Source: Nocardia xishanensis NBRC 101358
GTDB taxonomy: Bacteria > Actinomycetota > Actinomycetes > Mycobacteriales > Mycobacteriaceae
NCBI RefSeq assembly: GCF_001613365.1
Contig: NZ_BDCF01000018.1
Location: forward strand, 62,001-126,000
DNA: 64,000 nucleotides
Reading direction: 5' to 3'
Shown: piece by piece, positions 51,395 through 59,112 of the stretch
How positions within the stretch are numbered: position 1 is the first letter of the stretch
How the letters are laid out: each line of letters starts with the position of its first letter
Notes under the pieces: generated by a model
What the model saw: the letters and a program-made list of their open reading frames with translations, nothing else
The model's database searches: none
Told to the model about the DNA's origin: nothing
Translations under genes and position numbers: made by a program

Positions 51395-51648
51395 GCGGGA
51401 ACGATGGAGCGGGCCAATTCGCGTGCACACCCTGGAAGTGGTGGAGGTGACGCCGATCTCGCCCTCGGCCTGACCCTCGCGTGCCAATCCGTTCCCATTT
51501 CCGGCCGCGTCCACATCGATTTCGATCAGTAGTCGCTTTGCCGAAACAGCAAAGAATCTGGCTCGGCATCTCCACTTGCGTGCACCATGCTCTTGCGGGT
51601 GCTTCCCGCAGTTCATCACCGGCATACGCAGGTCAGGAGAGGCGTTCG

Positions 51649-52278
51649 ATGACCGATACCACCGCTCAGGAGTACTGGGAAGACTTCTACCGTGAGCGCG
51701 ATCAGGTGTGGACCGGGAAACCTAACGTGTTGCTGGTTCGCGAAGCCGCCGATCTCACGCCGGGCACCGCGCTCGACCTGGGCTGCGGCGAAGGCGGCGA
51801 TGCCATCTGGCTGGCCGAGCGCGGCTGGCGGGTCCGGGCGGCCGACGTGTCGGCCATCGCGCTGGCGCGCGGAGCCGAGCGCGCCGCGGCGGCGGGCGTC
51901 GCCGACAGAATCACCTGGGAGCGACACGATCTCGCCGAATCGTTCCCCGCAGGCTCGTTCGATCTGGTGTCGGCCCAGTTCCTGCATTCGCCGGTCGCCG
52001 CGGACGGCGAACGCGACAAGATCTTGCGGCTCGCCGCCGAGGCCGTCGCGCCCGGCGGTGTGCTCATCGTCGTGGGACACGCGGGCTGGCCGACCTGGAT
52101 GACCGAGCCGCCGTCCATCGAATTCCCGACCATCCCAGGCACGCTCGCCGCCCTCGATCCGAAGCCGGGAGAATGGCGGGTCGAGACCGAGGAGGTCGTC
52201 GGTCGCGAGTGGCCTGGTCCAGAGGGCCAGGAGGGCCGCAGGGAGGATACGGTGCTGCGCATCCGCCGACTGCGGTAG
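51649..52278 (+). CDS. Class I SAM-dependent methyltransferase
   Basis: 209 residues. SAM motif I LDLGCGEGGDAIWLAERGW, acidic end of strand 2 (RAADVS), motif post I RHDLAE and FDLVSAQFLH. This is the TehB/UbiE-like small-molecule group; substrate unknown. AGGAG lies ten bases before the ATG. The 254 bp upstream contain no gene that I can support, only small hairpins (CTTTGC-N7-GCAAAG near 51533; TGCGGG-TGCTT-CCCGCA near 51594). Confidence 0.88.
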   Translation: MTDTTAQEYWEDFYRERDQVWTGKPNVLLVREAADLTPGTALDLGCGEGGDAIWLAERGWRVRAADVSAIALARGAERAAAAGVADRITWERHDLAESFPAGSFDLVSAQFLHSPVAADGERDKILRLAAEAVAPGGVLIVVGHAGWPTWMTEPPSIEFPTIPGTLAALDPKPGEWRVETEEVVGREWPGPEGQEGRREDTVLRIRRLR

Positions 52279-52400
52279 GCGTACCCCCTTCACTCCGGCC
52301 ATGCCGCCCGGGGCGTCCGGCTGCGTAGGCGTCAACGTACCCAGCAACCTCACAGCCCGGTCCCAGCGCCACGGCAGCTCCGCCCACAACGGTGGACACC

Positions 52401-53663
52401 ATGACCGAAACCGTGGCCGTCGCCAGCGCGGCGGAGCAGAACCGAGCCACGGGCCGACCGCCCGTGCTCGACGTGGTGATACCCGTCTACAACGAGGAGA
52501 CCGATCTCGGCGTCTGTGTGCGCAGACTGCGCACCTACCTCGGCGGCGGCTTCCCCTTCCCGGCGCGTATCACCATCGCCGACAACGCGAGCACCGACAC
52601 GACCCTCCAGGTGGCCCGGCTGCTCGCGGCCGAATACGACGATGTGCGCGTGGTGCACCTGGACGCCAAGGGTCGCGGCCGGGCGCTGCGCGCCGTGTGG
52701 GAGCAGTCCGACGCGCAGGTCGTCGCCTATATGGACGTCGACCTGTCCACCGACCTCGACGCGCTGCTGCCCCTGGTGGCTCCGCTGGTCTCCGGCCACT
52801 CCGATCTCGCCATCGGCACCCGCCTGTCCGCGGGATCGCGGGTGGTGCGCGGACCGAAGCGCGAGTTCATCTCGCGCAGCTACAACTTGATCCTGAAGGC
52901 CGCGCTGCGCACCGGTTTCTCCGACGCGCAGTGCGGGTTCAAGGCGATGCGCACCGATGTCGCGCGGCGGCTGCTGCCGCTGGTTCAGGACGGCGAATGG
53001 TTCTTCGACACCGAACTTCTGGTGCTCGCCGAACGCGCGGGGCTGCGCATCCACGAGGTGCCGGTGGACTGGATCGACGATCCCGACAGCCGCGTCGACA
53101 TCGTCGACACCGCGCGCAAAGATCTCCAGGGCATTTGGCGGCTCGGCCGGGCCATGGCCACCGGCGCATTGCCATTGGACGACGTGCGACGAGCCGTCGG
53201 GCGGGAACCGCTGGTTCCGGGCGTGCCGCTGGGCATGGTGGGTCAGGCGGTGCGGTTCGCGCTCATCGGCATCGCTTCGACTGTCGCGTATCTGCTGCTG
53301 TACCTGCTGTGGCAACCGCTGGTGGGACCGCAGGCGGCGAACTTTCTCGCGCTGCTGGTGACGGCCGTCGGCAACACCACGGCCAACCGCGCCTTCACCT
53401 TCGGTGTGCGCGGCACGACCGGGGTTGTGGCGCATCAATTCCAGGGCCTGCTGCTCTTCGGATTCGGCTTGCTGGTCACGAGCGGTTCGCTGTTCGCGCT
53501 GCACCGCTGGGCGCCGGACGTGGCCGTGCAGTGGGAACTGCTGGTGCTGGTCGTCGCCAACCTCGTGGCGACCCTGGCGCGGTTCGTCGGATTGCGCTGG
53601 GTCTTCCGGAACGCGGGTGACCGACAGTACCGGACGACCGCGGTGGATGGGGGCGGCCGGTGA
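52401..53663 (+). CDS. Glycosyltransferase family 2 fused to a GtrA-like membrane domain
   Basis: 420 residues from ATG 52401; GTG 52392 is an alternative. Residues about 25-265 are a GT2 domain of the dolichyl-phosphate-mannose synthase type (VVIPVYNEE, ADNAS, MDVDLSTD, QCGFKAMR, EWFFDTELL). Residues about 285-405 are a GtrA domain with four membrane helices. It likely makes a polyprenyl-phosphate sugar and helps move it across the membrane. Its stop overlaps the next gene, a GT39-type transferase that would use that donor. Confidence 0.92.
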   Translation: MTETVAVASAAEQNRATGRPPVLDVVIPVYNEETDLGVCVRRLRTYLGGGFPFPARITIADNASTDTTLQVARLLAAEYDDVRVVHLDAKGRGRALRAVWEQSDAQVVAYMDVDLSTDLDALLPLVAPLVSGHSDLAIGTRLSAGSRVVRGPKREFISRSYNLILKAALRTGFSDAQCGFKAMRTDVARRLLPLVQDGEWFFDTELLVLAERAGLRIHEVPVDWIDDPDSRVDIVDTARKDLQGIWRLGRAMATGALPLDDVRRAVGREPLVPGVPLGMVGQAVRFALIGIASTVAYLLLYLLWQPLVGPQAANFLALLVTAVGNTTANRAFTFGVRGTTGVVAHQFQGLLLFGFGLLVTSGSLFALHRWAPDVAVQWELLVLVVANLVATLARFVGLRWVFRNAGDRQYRTTAVDGGGR

Positions 53664-55807
53664 GCACCGCGACGCTGACGCCACCGGAATCCGTTTCGCT
53701 TCAGCGAAACTCGAACTCGCGGGAGCCCCATCGCTGGGAGTACCCGGCACTCGCCGCGCTGCTCGTCGGTACCGCGATGGCCTACCTGTACAACCTCGGC
53801 GCGAACGGCTGGGGTAATGCCTTCTATTCCGCCGCCGTGCAGGCGGGTTCGCGGTCGTGGACGGCGTTCTTCTTCGGCTCCTCCGACGCGGGGAACTCGA
53901 TCACCGTCGACAAACCGCCTGCCTCGCTGTGGCTGATGGAACTCTCGGTGCGCCTGTTCGGCCTGAGCAGCTGGAGCATTCTGGTCCCACAGGTGCTGCT
54001 CGGCGTCGGCACGGTGGCGCTGCTGTGGGCTACGGTGCGGCGCTCGTTCGGTCCTGCCGCCGGCTTGCTCTCCGGGCTGGTACTCGCCGTGACTCCCGTT
54101 GCCGCGCTGATGTTCCGGTTCAACAACCCCGACGCGCTGCTGGTGTTCTCGATGGTCGCCGCGGCGTGGGCCATGCTGCGCGCGGTCGCGGACGGCCGCT
54201 GGCGCTGGCTCGTGCTCACCGGCGCCTTCATCGGTTTCGGCTTTCTCGCCAAACAGTTGCAGGTGCTGCTCGTGGTGCCCGCGCTCGCGCTGACCTATCT
54301 CATCGCGGGTCCGCCCGCGCTGGGCAAGCGGATCGCGCAGCTGTGCGCGGCGGGTGCTTCGATGGTCGCGGCGGCGGGCTGGTGGCTGCTGGCGGTGGAG
54401 CTCTGGCCCGCGTCATCGCGGCCGTGGATCGGCGGCTCCCAGCACAATTCGATCCTGGAGCTGACGCTCGGCTACAACGGGCTCGGCCGCCTCAACGGCA
54501 ACGAAACCGGCAGCGTCCGACCCGGCGGCGCGGAAGGCGTCCGGGGCATGATGTGGGGAGACACCGGCATCGCCCGGCTGTTCGAACCCGCGCAGGGCGG
54601 GCAGATCGCCTGGCTGATTCCCGCGGCGTTGGTAGCGCTGGTCGCCGGGGTCGTTCTGTGCGCCAAGGCCCCTCGGACCGACGGCAGGCGCGCCGCGCTG
54701 GTGCTGTGGGGTGGATGGCTGCTGGTGACCGGCCTGGTGTTCAGCTTCATGGCGGGAATCTTCCACCAGTACTACACCGTCGCTCTCGCGCCCGCGATCG
54801 CGGCGTTGGCCGGCTCCGGCGCGGTCCTGCTGTGGCGTGAACGGGGCCGGGTCTTGGTGCGGGTGGCGCTGGCCGTCGCGACCGGCGTGACCACCGCGAC
54901 CGCCTGGGTATTGCTCTCGCGCAGCGCCGATTTCGTGCCGTGGCTGCGGTGGGCGATCTTGGTGCCGGGTGTCGCGGTGACGGTGGCGCTGCTGTTCCCG
55001 CTGGGGCGCAAGCGTTCCCTCGCCGCCGCCATGACCGTCGCGTTCGTCGGCTTGGCCGGACCGATCGCGTACACCGCCCACACCCTGGCCACACCGCATT
55101 CCGGTCCGATCCCGACGGCGGGTCCGTATGTCAGGTCCGGCTTCGGCGGGCGTGGGCCTGGTGACGGCGGACCTGGCGGACGGATGGATGGGGGGACTGC
55201 GCCGGGCATGCCGCGCGGATCGATGCCCGGTCGCAACGGAGGCGACGGAGCGCCCCGAGGGGCGGCGGGTGTCGGCGATACTGCTCCAGCCCCCGGCGGT
55301 ACCGCACCTGGCATCAGCTCTGCGCCCGACAACGGCGCCGGGCCGGGGAACGGCACCGCTCCCGACAACGGAGCAGGGCAAGGCAACGACATTACGCGGC
55401 CAGGTGGAACAGGCGGCGGCCCAGCCGGTTTCGGTGGTCCGGCCGGTGGATTCATGAGTGCGAGTGCCCCGGGCGACAAGTTGGTCGCGCTGCTCGAGCA
55501 GAACGGCGACGCCTACACCTGGGTGGCCGCGACAGTCAGCTCGAACCGCGCGGCGGGTTATCAGCTCGCCACCGAGCTGCCGGTGATGCCGATCGGCGGT
55601 TTCAACGGCAGCGATCCGTCGCCCACCCTGGCCGAGTTCCAGCAGTACGTGGCCGAGGGCAAAATCCACTACTTCCTGGGCGGCGAGGACGCCCATTCAA
55701 ACGGCGACCAGTCCTCGGAGAGCGCCGAGATCACCGCCTGGGTGCGGGCCAACTTCCCCGCCGAGGAGGTGGACGGCGTCACCGTCCACGACCTGACCAC
55801 CCGCTGA
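53660..55807 (+). CDS. GT39/ArnT-like membrane glycosyltransferase with Gly/Pro-rich linker and C-terminal domain
   Basis: 715 residues. GTG overlaps the upstream stop (GTGA). The first 480 residues hold about 12 membrane helices with the family start GSSDAGNSITVDKPPASLWL (Asp in the first outer loop). Residues about 490-595 are a very Gly/Pro/Asn-rich low-complexity linker. A soluble C-terminal domain (about 598-715; QNGDAYTWVAATVSSNRAAGY) follows, probably outside the cell. It transfers a sugar from the polyprenyl-phosphate donor made by the upstream enzyme to an unknown cell-wall or protein acceptor. Confidence 0.9.
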   Translation: MSTATLTPPESVSLQRNSNSREPHRWEYPALAALLVGTAMAYLYNLGANGWGNAFYSAAVQAGSRSWTAFFFGSSDAGNSITVDKPPASLWLMELSVRLFGLSSWSILVPQVLLGVGTVALLWATVRRSFGPAAGLLSGLVLAVTPVAALMFRFNNPDALLVFSMVAAAWAMLRAVADGRWRWLVLTGAFIGFGFLAKQLQVLLVVPALALTYLIAGPPALGKRIAQLCAAGASMVAAAGWWLLAVELWPASSRPWIGGSQHNSILELTLGYNGLGRLNGNETGSVRPGGAEGVRGMMWGDTGIARLFEPAQGGQIAWLIPAALVALVAGVVLCAKAPRTDGRRAALVLWGGWLLVTGLVFSFMAGIFHQYYTVALAPAIAALAGSGAVLLWRERGRVLVRVALAVATGVTTATAWVLLSRSADFVPWLRWAILVPGVAVTVALLFPLGRKRSLAAAMTVAFVGLAGPIAYTAHTLATPHSGPIPTAGPYVRSGFGGRGPGDGGPGGRMDGGTAPGMPRGSMPGRNGGDGAPRGAAGVGDTAPAPGGTAPGISSAPDNGAGPGNGTAPDNGAGQGNDITRPGGTGGGPAGFGGPAGGFMSASAPGDKLVALLEQNGDAYTWVAATVSSNRAAGYQLATELPVMPIGGFNGSDPSPTLAEFQQYVAEGKIHYFLGGEDAHSNGDQSSESAEITAWVRANFPAEEVDGVTVHDLTTR

Positions 55808-55817
55808 ACCCCACTGA

Positions 55818-55891
55818 CGACCTCGCAGACCTTCTCCCCGCTTCGCAGAGACTGTAAGCCCTGCGAGGCGAGCGAATCCTCTGCGAGGTCG
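55818..55891. terminator. Nested inverted repeat after the GT39 gene
   Basis: CGACCTCGCAGA (55818-55829) pairs with TCTGCGAGGTCG (55880-55891). Inside, CTTCGCAGA and CCTGCGAGG can pair too. The CTCGCAG-like core occurs four times at spacings of about 20 bp. It lies between converging genes. Confidence 0.6.
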
Positions 55892-55905
55892 CCGGTGCGC
55901 GGCGG

Positions 55906-56337
55906 TCAGCGTGTTGGGTGGGTCGTTTCGAGCCACTTGGCGAAGGTCGGGCCCGCCAGGGTCGCGTGCGAGCCGGGCAGCAGCGTGCCGGTCAGCTTCG
56001 CGGCGTTGTAGCCAGCCACCGTACTGTCGATGCCGATGATGGACACCACCACCAGCCGCTCGACCCCGGCCTGGTGGCCCGCCTCGTGCAGGTTGCGCGC
56101 GGCGGCGGTGAAGAACGCGGTGGCGACATCCTTGTCGGCCGACGGCGTGCTCGAGGCGTCGATCACCACGTCGACCCCGGCCAGCGCCTCGACGAGGCCT
56201 GCTCCGGTCTCGATGTCGACGCCGTTGGCGCGGGAGAAGGCCACCACCTCGTGGCCCTGCTCGTTCAGCACGTCGACCACGTGGCGGCCGAGGCGTCCGG
56301 TGGCTCCGGCGACGGCGATCTTCTTGCTGGCGTTCAT
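55906..56337 (-). pseudogene. NAD(P)-binding NmrA-like protein with internal deletion
   Basis: 143 residues, against about 240-260 for the family. The N-terminus is normal (AVAGATGRLGRHVVDVLNEQ; LVVVSIIGIDS; GYNAAKL). It then jumps straight to what looks like the family C-terminus (LLPGSHATLAGPTFAKWL), so about 100 residues of the substrate domain are missing while the frame is kept. AAGGAG precedes the ATG, so it may still be translated. Function doubtful. It lies downstream of and converges with GT39. Confidence 0.6.
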
Positions 56338-56532
56338 GTCCTGCTCCTTGTGTTCCGCTGCGGCGATGTTCCGCGTTCACAGGGAGGACGACGCGGGGGC
56401 GACGAGTGTGACATCGCAAAGGGCGCGCAGCTCAGGAGCTATGCGGTGCGTCGCGGCACCATTCGAAAGTCGCGCGATACGAGAGCCGCACAGTGCGGAG
56501 CCGCAAGGTTCAGAAGCCGTGCGGTGCAGACC

Positions 56533-57147
56533 TCAGCTCGGCGCGAAGAGCGCCGAGTGCAGTGTCGCCGACCATTGCTGAACGATCTCTTTGCGGCGGG
56601 CGGAGTCATCGGTGAGGACGTCGGCGAGACCGAGCCCGCGGGCCAGGTCGAGGGTCGCCTGCACCAGATGATGCGCGACCGGATCCGAGTCGTCGACGCC
56701 GAGCGCCTCGACCGCCCTGCGGTGGGCGACCCGTCCGAACTTCGCTTCCAGCGGCACAATCCGTTCGCGGAGGACCGGGTCGGCGGCGGCATGCGTCCAC
56801 ACCTGCAACGCCGCCTTGAACAGCGGAGAGGTGTAGGACTCGATCAGACCCGCGACGACGGCCTCCGTCCGGCCGACGCCCTCGGCCACCCCCGCGATCG
56901 TCTGCGCTTCCGCCTTGGCCTGATCCATGCGCGTGTCGAACATGTACTCCAGCGCGCCCGTGATCAGGTCCTCCCTGGTCGGGAAGTGGTGCTGGGCAGC
57001 ACCGCGCGACACCCCGGCCCGTTCGGCGACCACCGCGACCGTCGCGGCGGCCCAGCCCATCTCGGCCAGACAGTCGATGGTCGCCTCGAGCAGGCGCTGC
57101 CGTGTTGCCCGGCTGCGATCCTGCTTGGGTTCGTGGGGTGTCGCCAT
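56533..57147 (-). CDS. TetR-family regulator, last gene of the acyl-CoA operon
   Basis: 204 residues, HTH at about 35-58 (ATVAVVAERAGVSRGAAQHHFPTRED, seen as VAVVAERAGVSRGAAQHHF). The start lies 4 bases after the enoyl-CoA hydratase stop and is probably coupled to it. Such TetRs are usually autoregulators of the operon and sense an acyl-CoA intermediate; this is inferred from position. Confidence 0.87.
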   Translation of the reverse strand: MATPHEPKQDRSRATRQRLLEATIDCLAEMGWAAATVAVVAERAGVSRGAAQHHFPTREDLITGALEYMFDTRMDQAKAEAQTIAGVAEGVGRTEAVVAGLIESYTSPLFKAALQVWTHAAADPVLRERIVPLEAKFGRVAHRRAVEALGVDDSDPVAHHLVQATLDLARGLGLADVLTDDSARRKEIVQQWSATLHSALFAPS

Positions 57148-57151
57148 GGCG

Positions 57152-57934
57152 CTATTCTGCCCAGCTCGGTGCGCGCCGCTGTAGGAAGGCCAGCATCCCC
57201 TCGTGCACCTCGGGGGTGCCGAAGAAGCTCGCCGAACGCCGCGCGAGCTCTTCGGCGGAGGCGTCGAACGCGGCGAGAATGTCCGCGTTGACCAGACGCT
57301 TGGCCTCGGCCAGACCCTGCGGCGAACCCTTGCGCAGCTCGCCGACCAGCCGCGCGACCTCCGCCGCCGGGTCGTCGGCGGTGATCGTCACCAGTCCGAT
57401 CTCGGTGGCGACCTCGGCGCCGAACTTCTCGCCGGTGAGGTAATAGCGGCTCGCCGCGCGCGGGCTCAGCCGCGGCAGCAGGGTGAGCGAGATCATGAAC
57501 GGCGCGAGGCCGATCCGCACCTCGGTGAGCGCGAAGGAGCTGCCAGGACCGGCCACCACCAAGTCGCAGGCCGCGACGATGCCCATGCCGCCCGCCCGCA
57601 CGTTGCCGTCGATCTGCGCGATCACCGGCTTCGGGATCTCCACCAGCCTGCGCAGGACGCCGATCATCACGCGGGTGCGCTGATCGGCGGCCACCGCGGG
57701 ATCGGCGTCGCTGGCCTCGCTGAGGTCGGCGCCCGCGCAGAAGGTGTTGCCGGTGTGCGCGAGCACGATGCCGCGCACCGAGTCATCGGCGGCAGCGGCG
57801 TCCAGACCGCCGATCAGCTCGGTGACCAGCCGCGAGGACAGCGCGTTGCGGTTGTGCGGCGAGTCGAAGGTGAGCACCGCGAAACCGTCGCGGATCTCGT
57901 AGCGAACGAGCGGCGCGGTGGAAGTGTCGGTCAT
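57152..57934 (-). CDS. echA7: Enoyl-CoA hydratase/isomerase family protein
   Basis: 260 residues. Crotonase fold with FCAGADL oxyanion strand, KPVIAQIDGNVRAGGMG and the EVRIGLAP region; the second catalytic Glu position is present. Hydrates a 2-enoyl-CoA, or a 3-methylglutaconyl-type CoA given its carboxylase neighbours. The order with fadE-acc genes matches Rv0971c (echA7). It ends 4 bases before the TetR start. Confidence 0.88.
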   Translation of the reverse strand: MTDTSTAPLVRYEIRDGFAVLTFDSPHNRNALSSRLVTELIGGLDAAAADDSVRGIVLAHTGNTFCAGADLSEASDADPAVAADQRTRVMIGVLRRLVEIPKPVIAQIDGNVRAGGMGIVAACDLVVAGPGSSFALTEVRIGLAPFMISLTLLPRLSPRAASRYYLTGEKFGAEVATEIGLVTITADDPAAEVARLVGELRKGSPQGLAEAKRLVNADILAAFDASAEELARRSASFFGTPEVHEGMLAFLQRRAPSWAE

Positions 57935-57947
57935 CGGGTCTCCTGCG

Positions 57948-59108
57948 TCAGTAGGACTTCGGCAGACCCAGCGAGAACTGGGCGACGAAGTTGAGCACCA
58001 TCTCCCTGCTGACCGGAGCGATCCGGCCGATACGGGACGCGGCGAGCATGGCGGCGAGCCCGTAGTCCGCGGTGAGACCGGCGCCGCCGTGCGTCTGGAT
58101 CGCCTGGTCGAGCGCCTTGATGCTGGCTTCGGCCGCCGCGTACTTGGCCATGTTCGCGGCCTCGGCGGCGCCCATCTCCTCGCCCGCGTCGTAGAGCGTC
58201 GCGGCCTTCTGCATCATCAGCTTGGCCATCTCCAGCTCGATCTTCACCTGCGCCAGCGGATGCGAAATGCCTTGGTGCGCGCCAATCGGCGTCTTCCACA
58301 CGGTGCGCTCCCTGGCGTATTCCACCGCGCGGTCGATCGCGTAGCGGCCGAGGCCGACGGCCATCGCTGCGCCCATGATGCGCTCCGGATTCAGGCCCGC
58401 GAACAGCTGCATCAGCGCGGCGTCCTCCTTGCCGACCAAGGCGCTGGACGGTAGACGGACGTCGTCGAGGAACAGGGTGAACTGGTGGTCCGGCTCGATG
58501 ATGTCCATCTCCTGCGCCGTCTTGGTGAAGCCGGGCGCGTCGGTCGGGACGATGAACAGGGCGGGCTTGAGCTTGCCGGTCTTGTGGTCCTCGGTGCGCG
58601 AGACGATCAGCACCGCCTCGGCCTGGTCGACGCCGGAGATGAAGATCTTGCGGCCGTTGAGGATCCAGTCGTCACCGTCCCGGCGGGCGGTGGTGGTGAT
58701 CTGGTGCGAGTTCGACCCGGCGTCCGGCTCGGTGATACCGAAGACCATCTTGCCCGAGCCGTCGGCGAGCTTGGGCAGCCATTCCTGCTTCTGCTCGTCG
58801 GTGCCGTACTTGGTGATGATGGTGCCGCAGATGGCGGGCGAGACCACCATGAGCAGCAGTCCGGCGCCCTGCGCGGCCAGCTCCTCCATCACCAGCGCCA
58901 GCTCGTACATGCCTGCGCCACCGCCGCCGTACTCCTCCGGCAGGTTCACCCCGAGGAAGCCGAGTTTGCCTGCTTCGTCCCACAATTCGGTGAGCGGCTC
59001 GTGCTTGCGCGCCTTGGGCAGCACGTAGTCGCGATAGCTGTACTTCGCGGCGAGCCCCGCCACCGCGGCCCGCAGCTGCTTGCGCTCGTCGGATTCGATA
59101 AAGCTCAT
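57948..59108 (-). CDS. fadE12: Acyl-CoA dehydrogenase
   Basis: 386 residues from ATG 59108 with AGGAG upstream. ACAD signatures: GVNLPEEYGG, FGITEPDAGSN, GRKIFISG, QGISHPLAQ and the Glu-bearing region TYGGAGLTADYG-type end (IQTHGGAGLTADYG). FAD-dependent oxidation of an acyl-CoA. The order echA-fadE-accA-accD-fadE is the same as Rv0971c-Rv0975c. It starts 5 bases downstream of the accA stop (59113). Confidence 0.9.
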   Translation of the reverse strand: MSFIESDERKQLRAAVAGLAAKYSYRDYVLPKARKHEPLTELWDEAGKLGFLGVNLPEEYGGGGAGMYELALVMEELAAQGAGLLLMVVSPAICGTIITKYGTDEQKQEWLPKLADGSGKMVFGITEPDAGSNSHQITTTARRDGDDWILNGRKIFISGVDQAEAVLIVSRTEDHKTGKLKPALFIVPTDAPGFTKTAQEMDIIEPDHQFTLFLDDVRLPSSALVGKEDAALMQLFAGLNPERIMGAAMAVGLGRYAIDRAVEYARERTVWKTPIGAHQGISHPLAQVKIELEMAKLMMQKAATLYDAGEEMGAAEAANMAKYAAAEASIKALDQAIQTHGGAGLTADYGLAAMLAASRIGRIAPVSREMVLNFVAQFSLGLPKSY

Positions 59109-59112
59109 GGGA

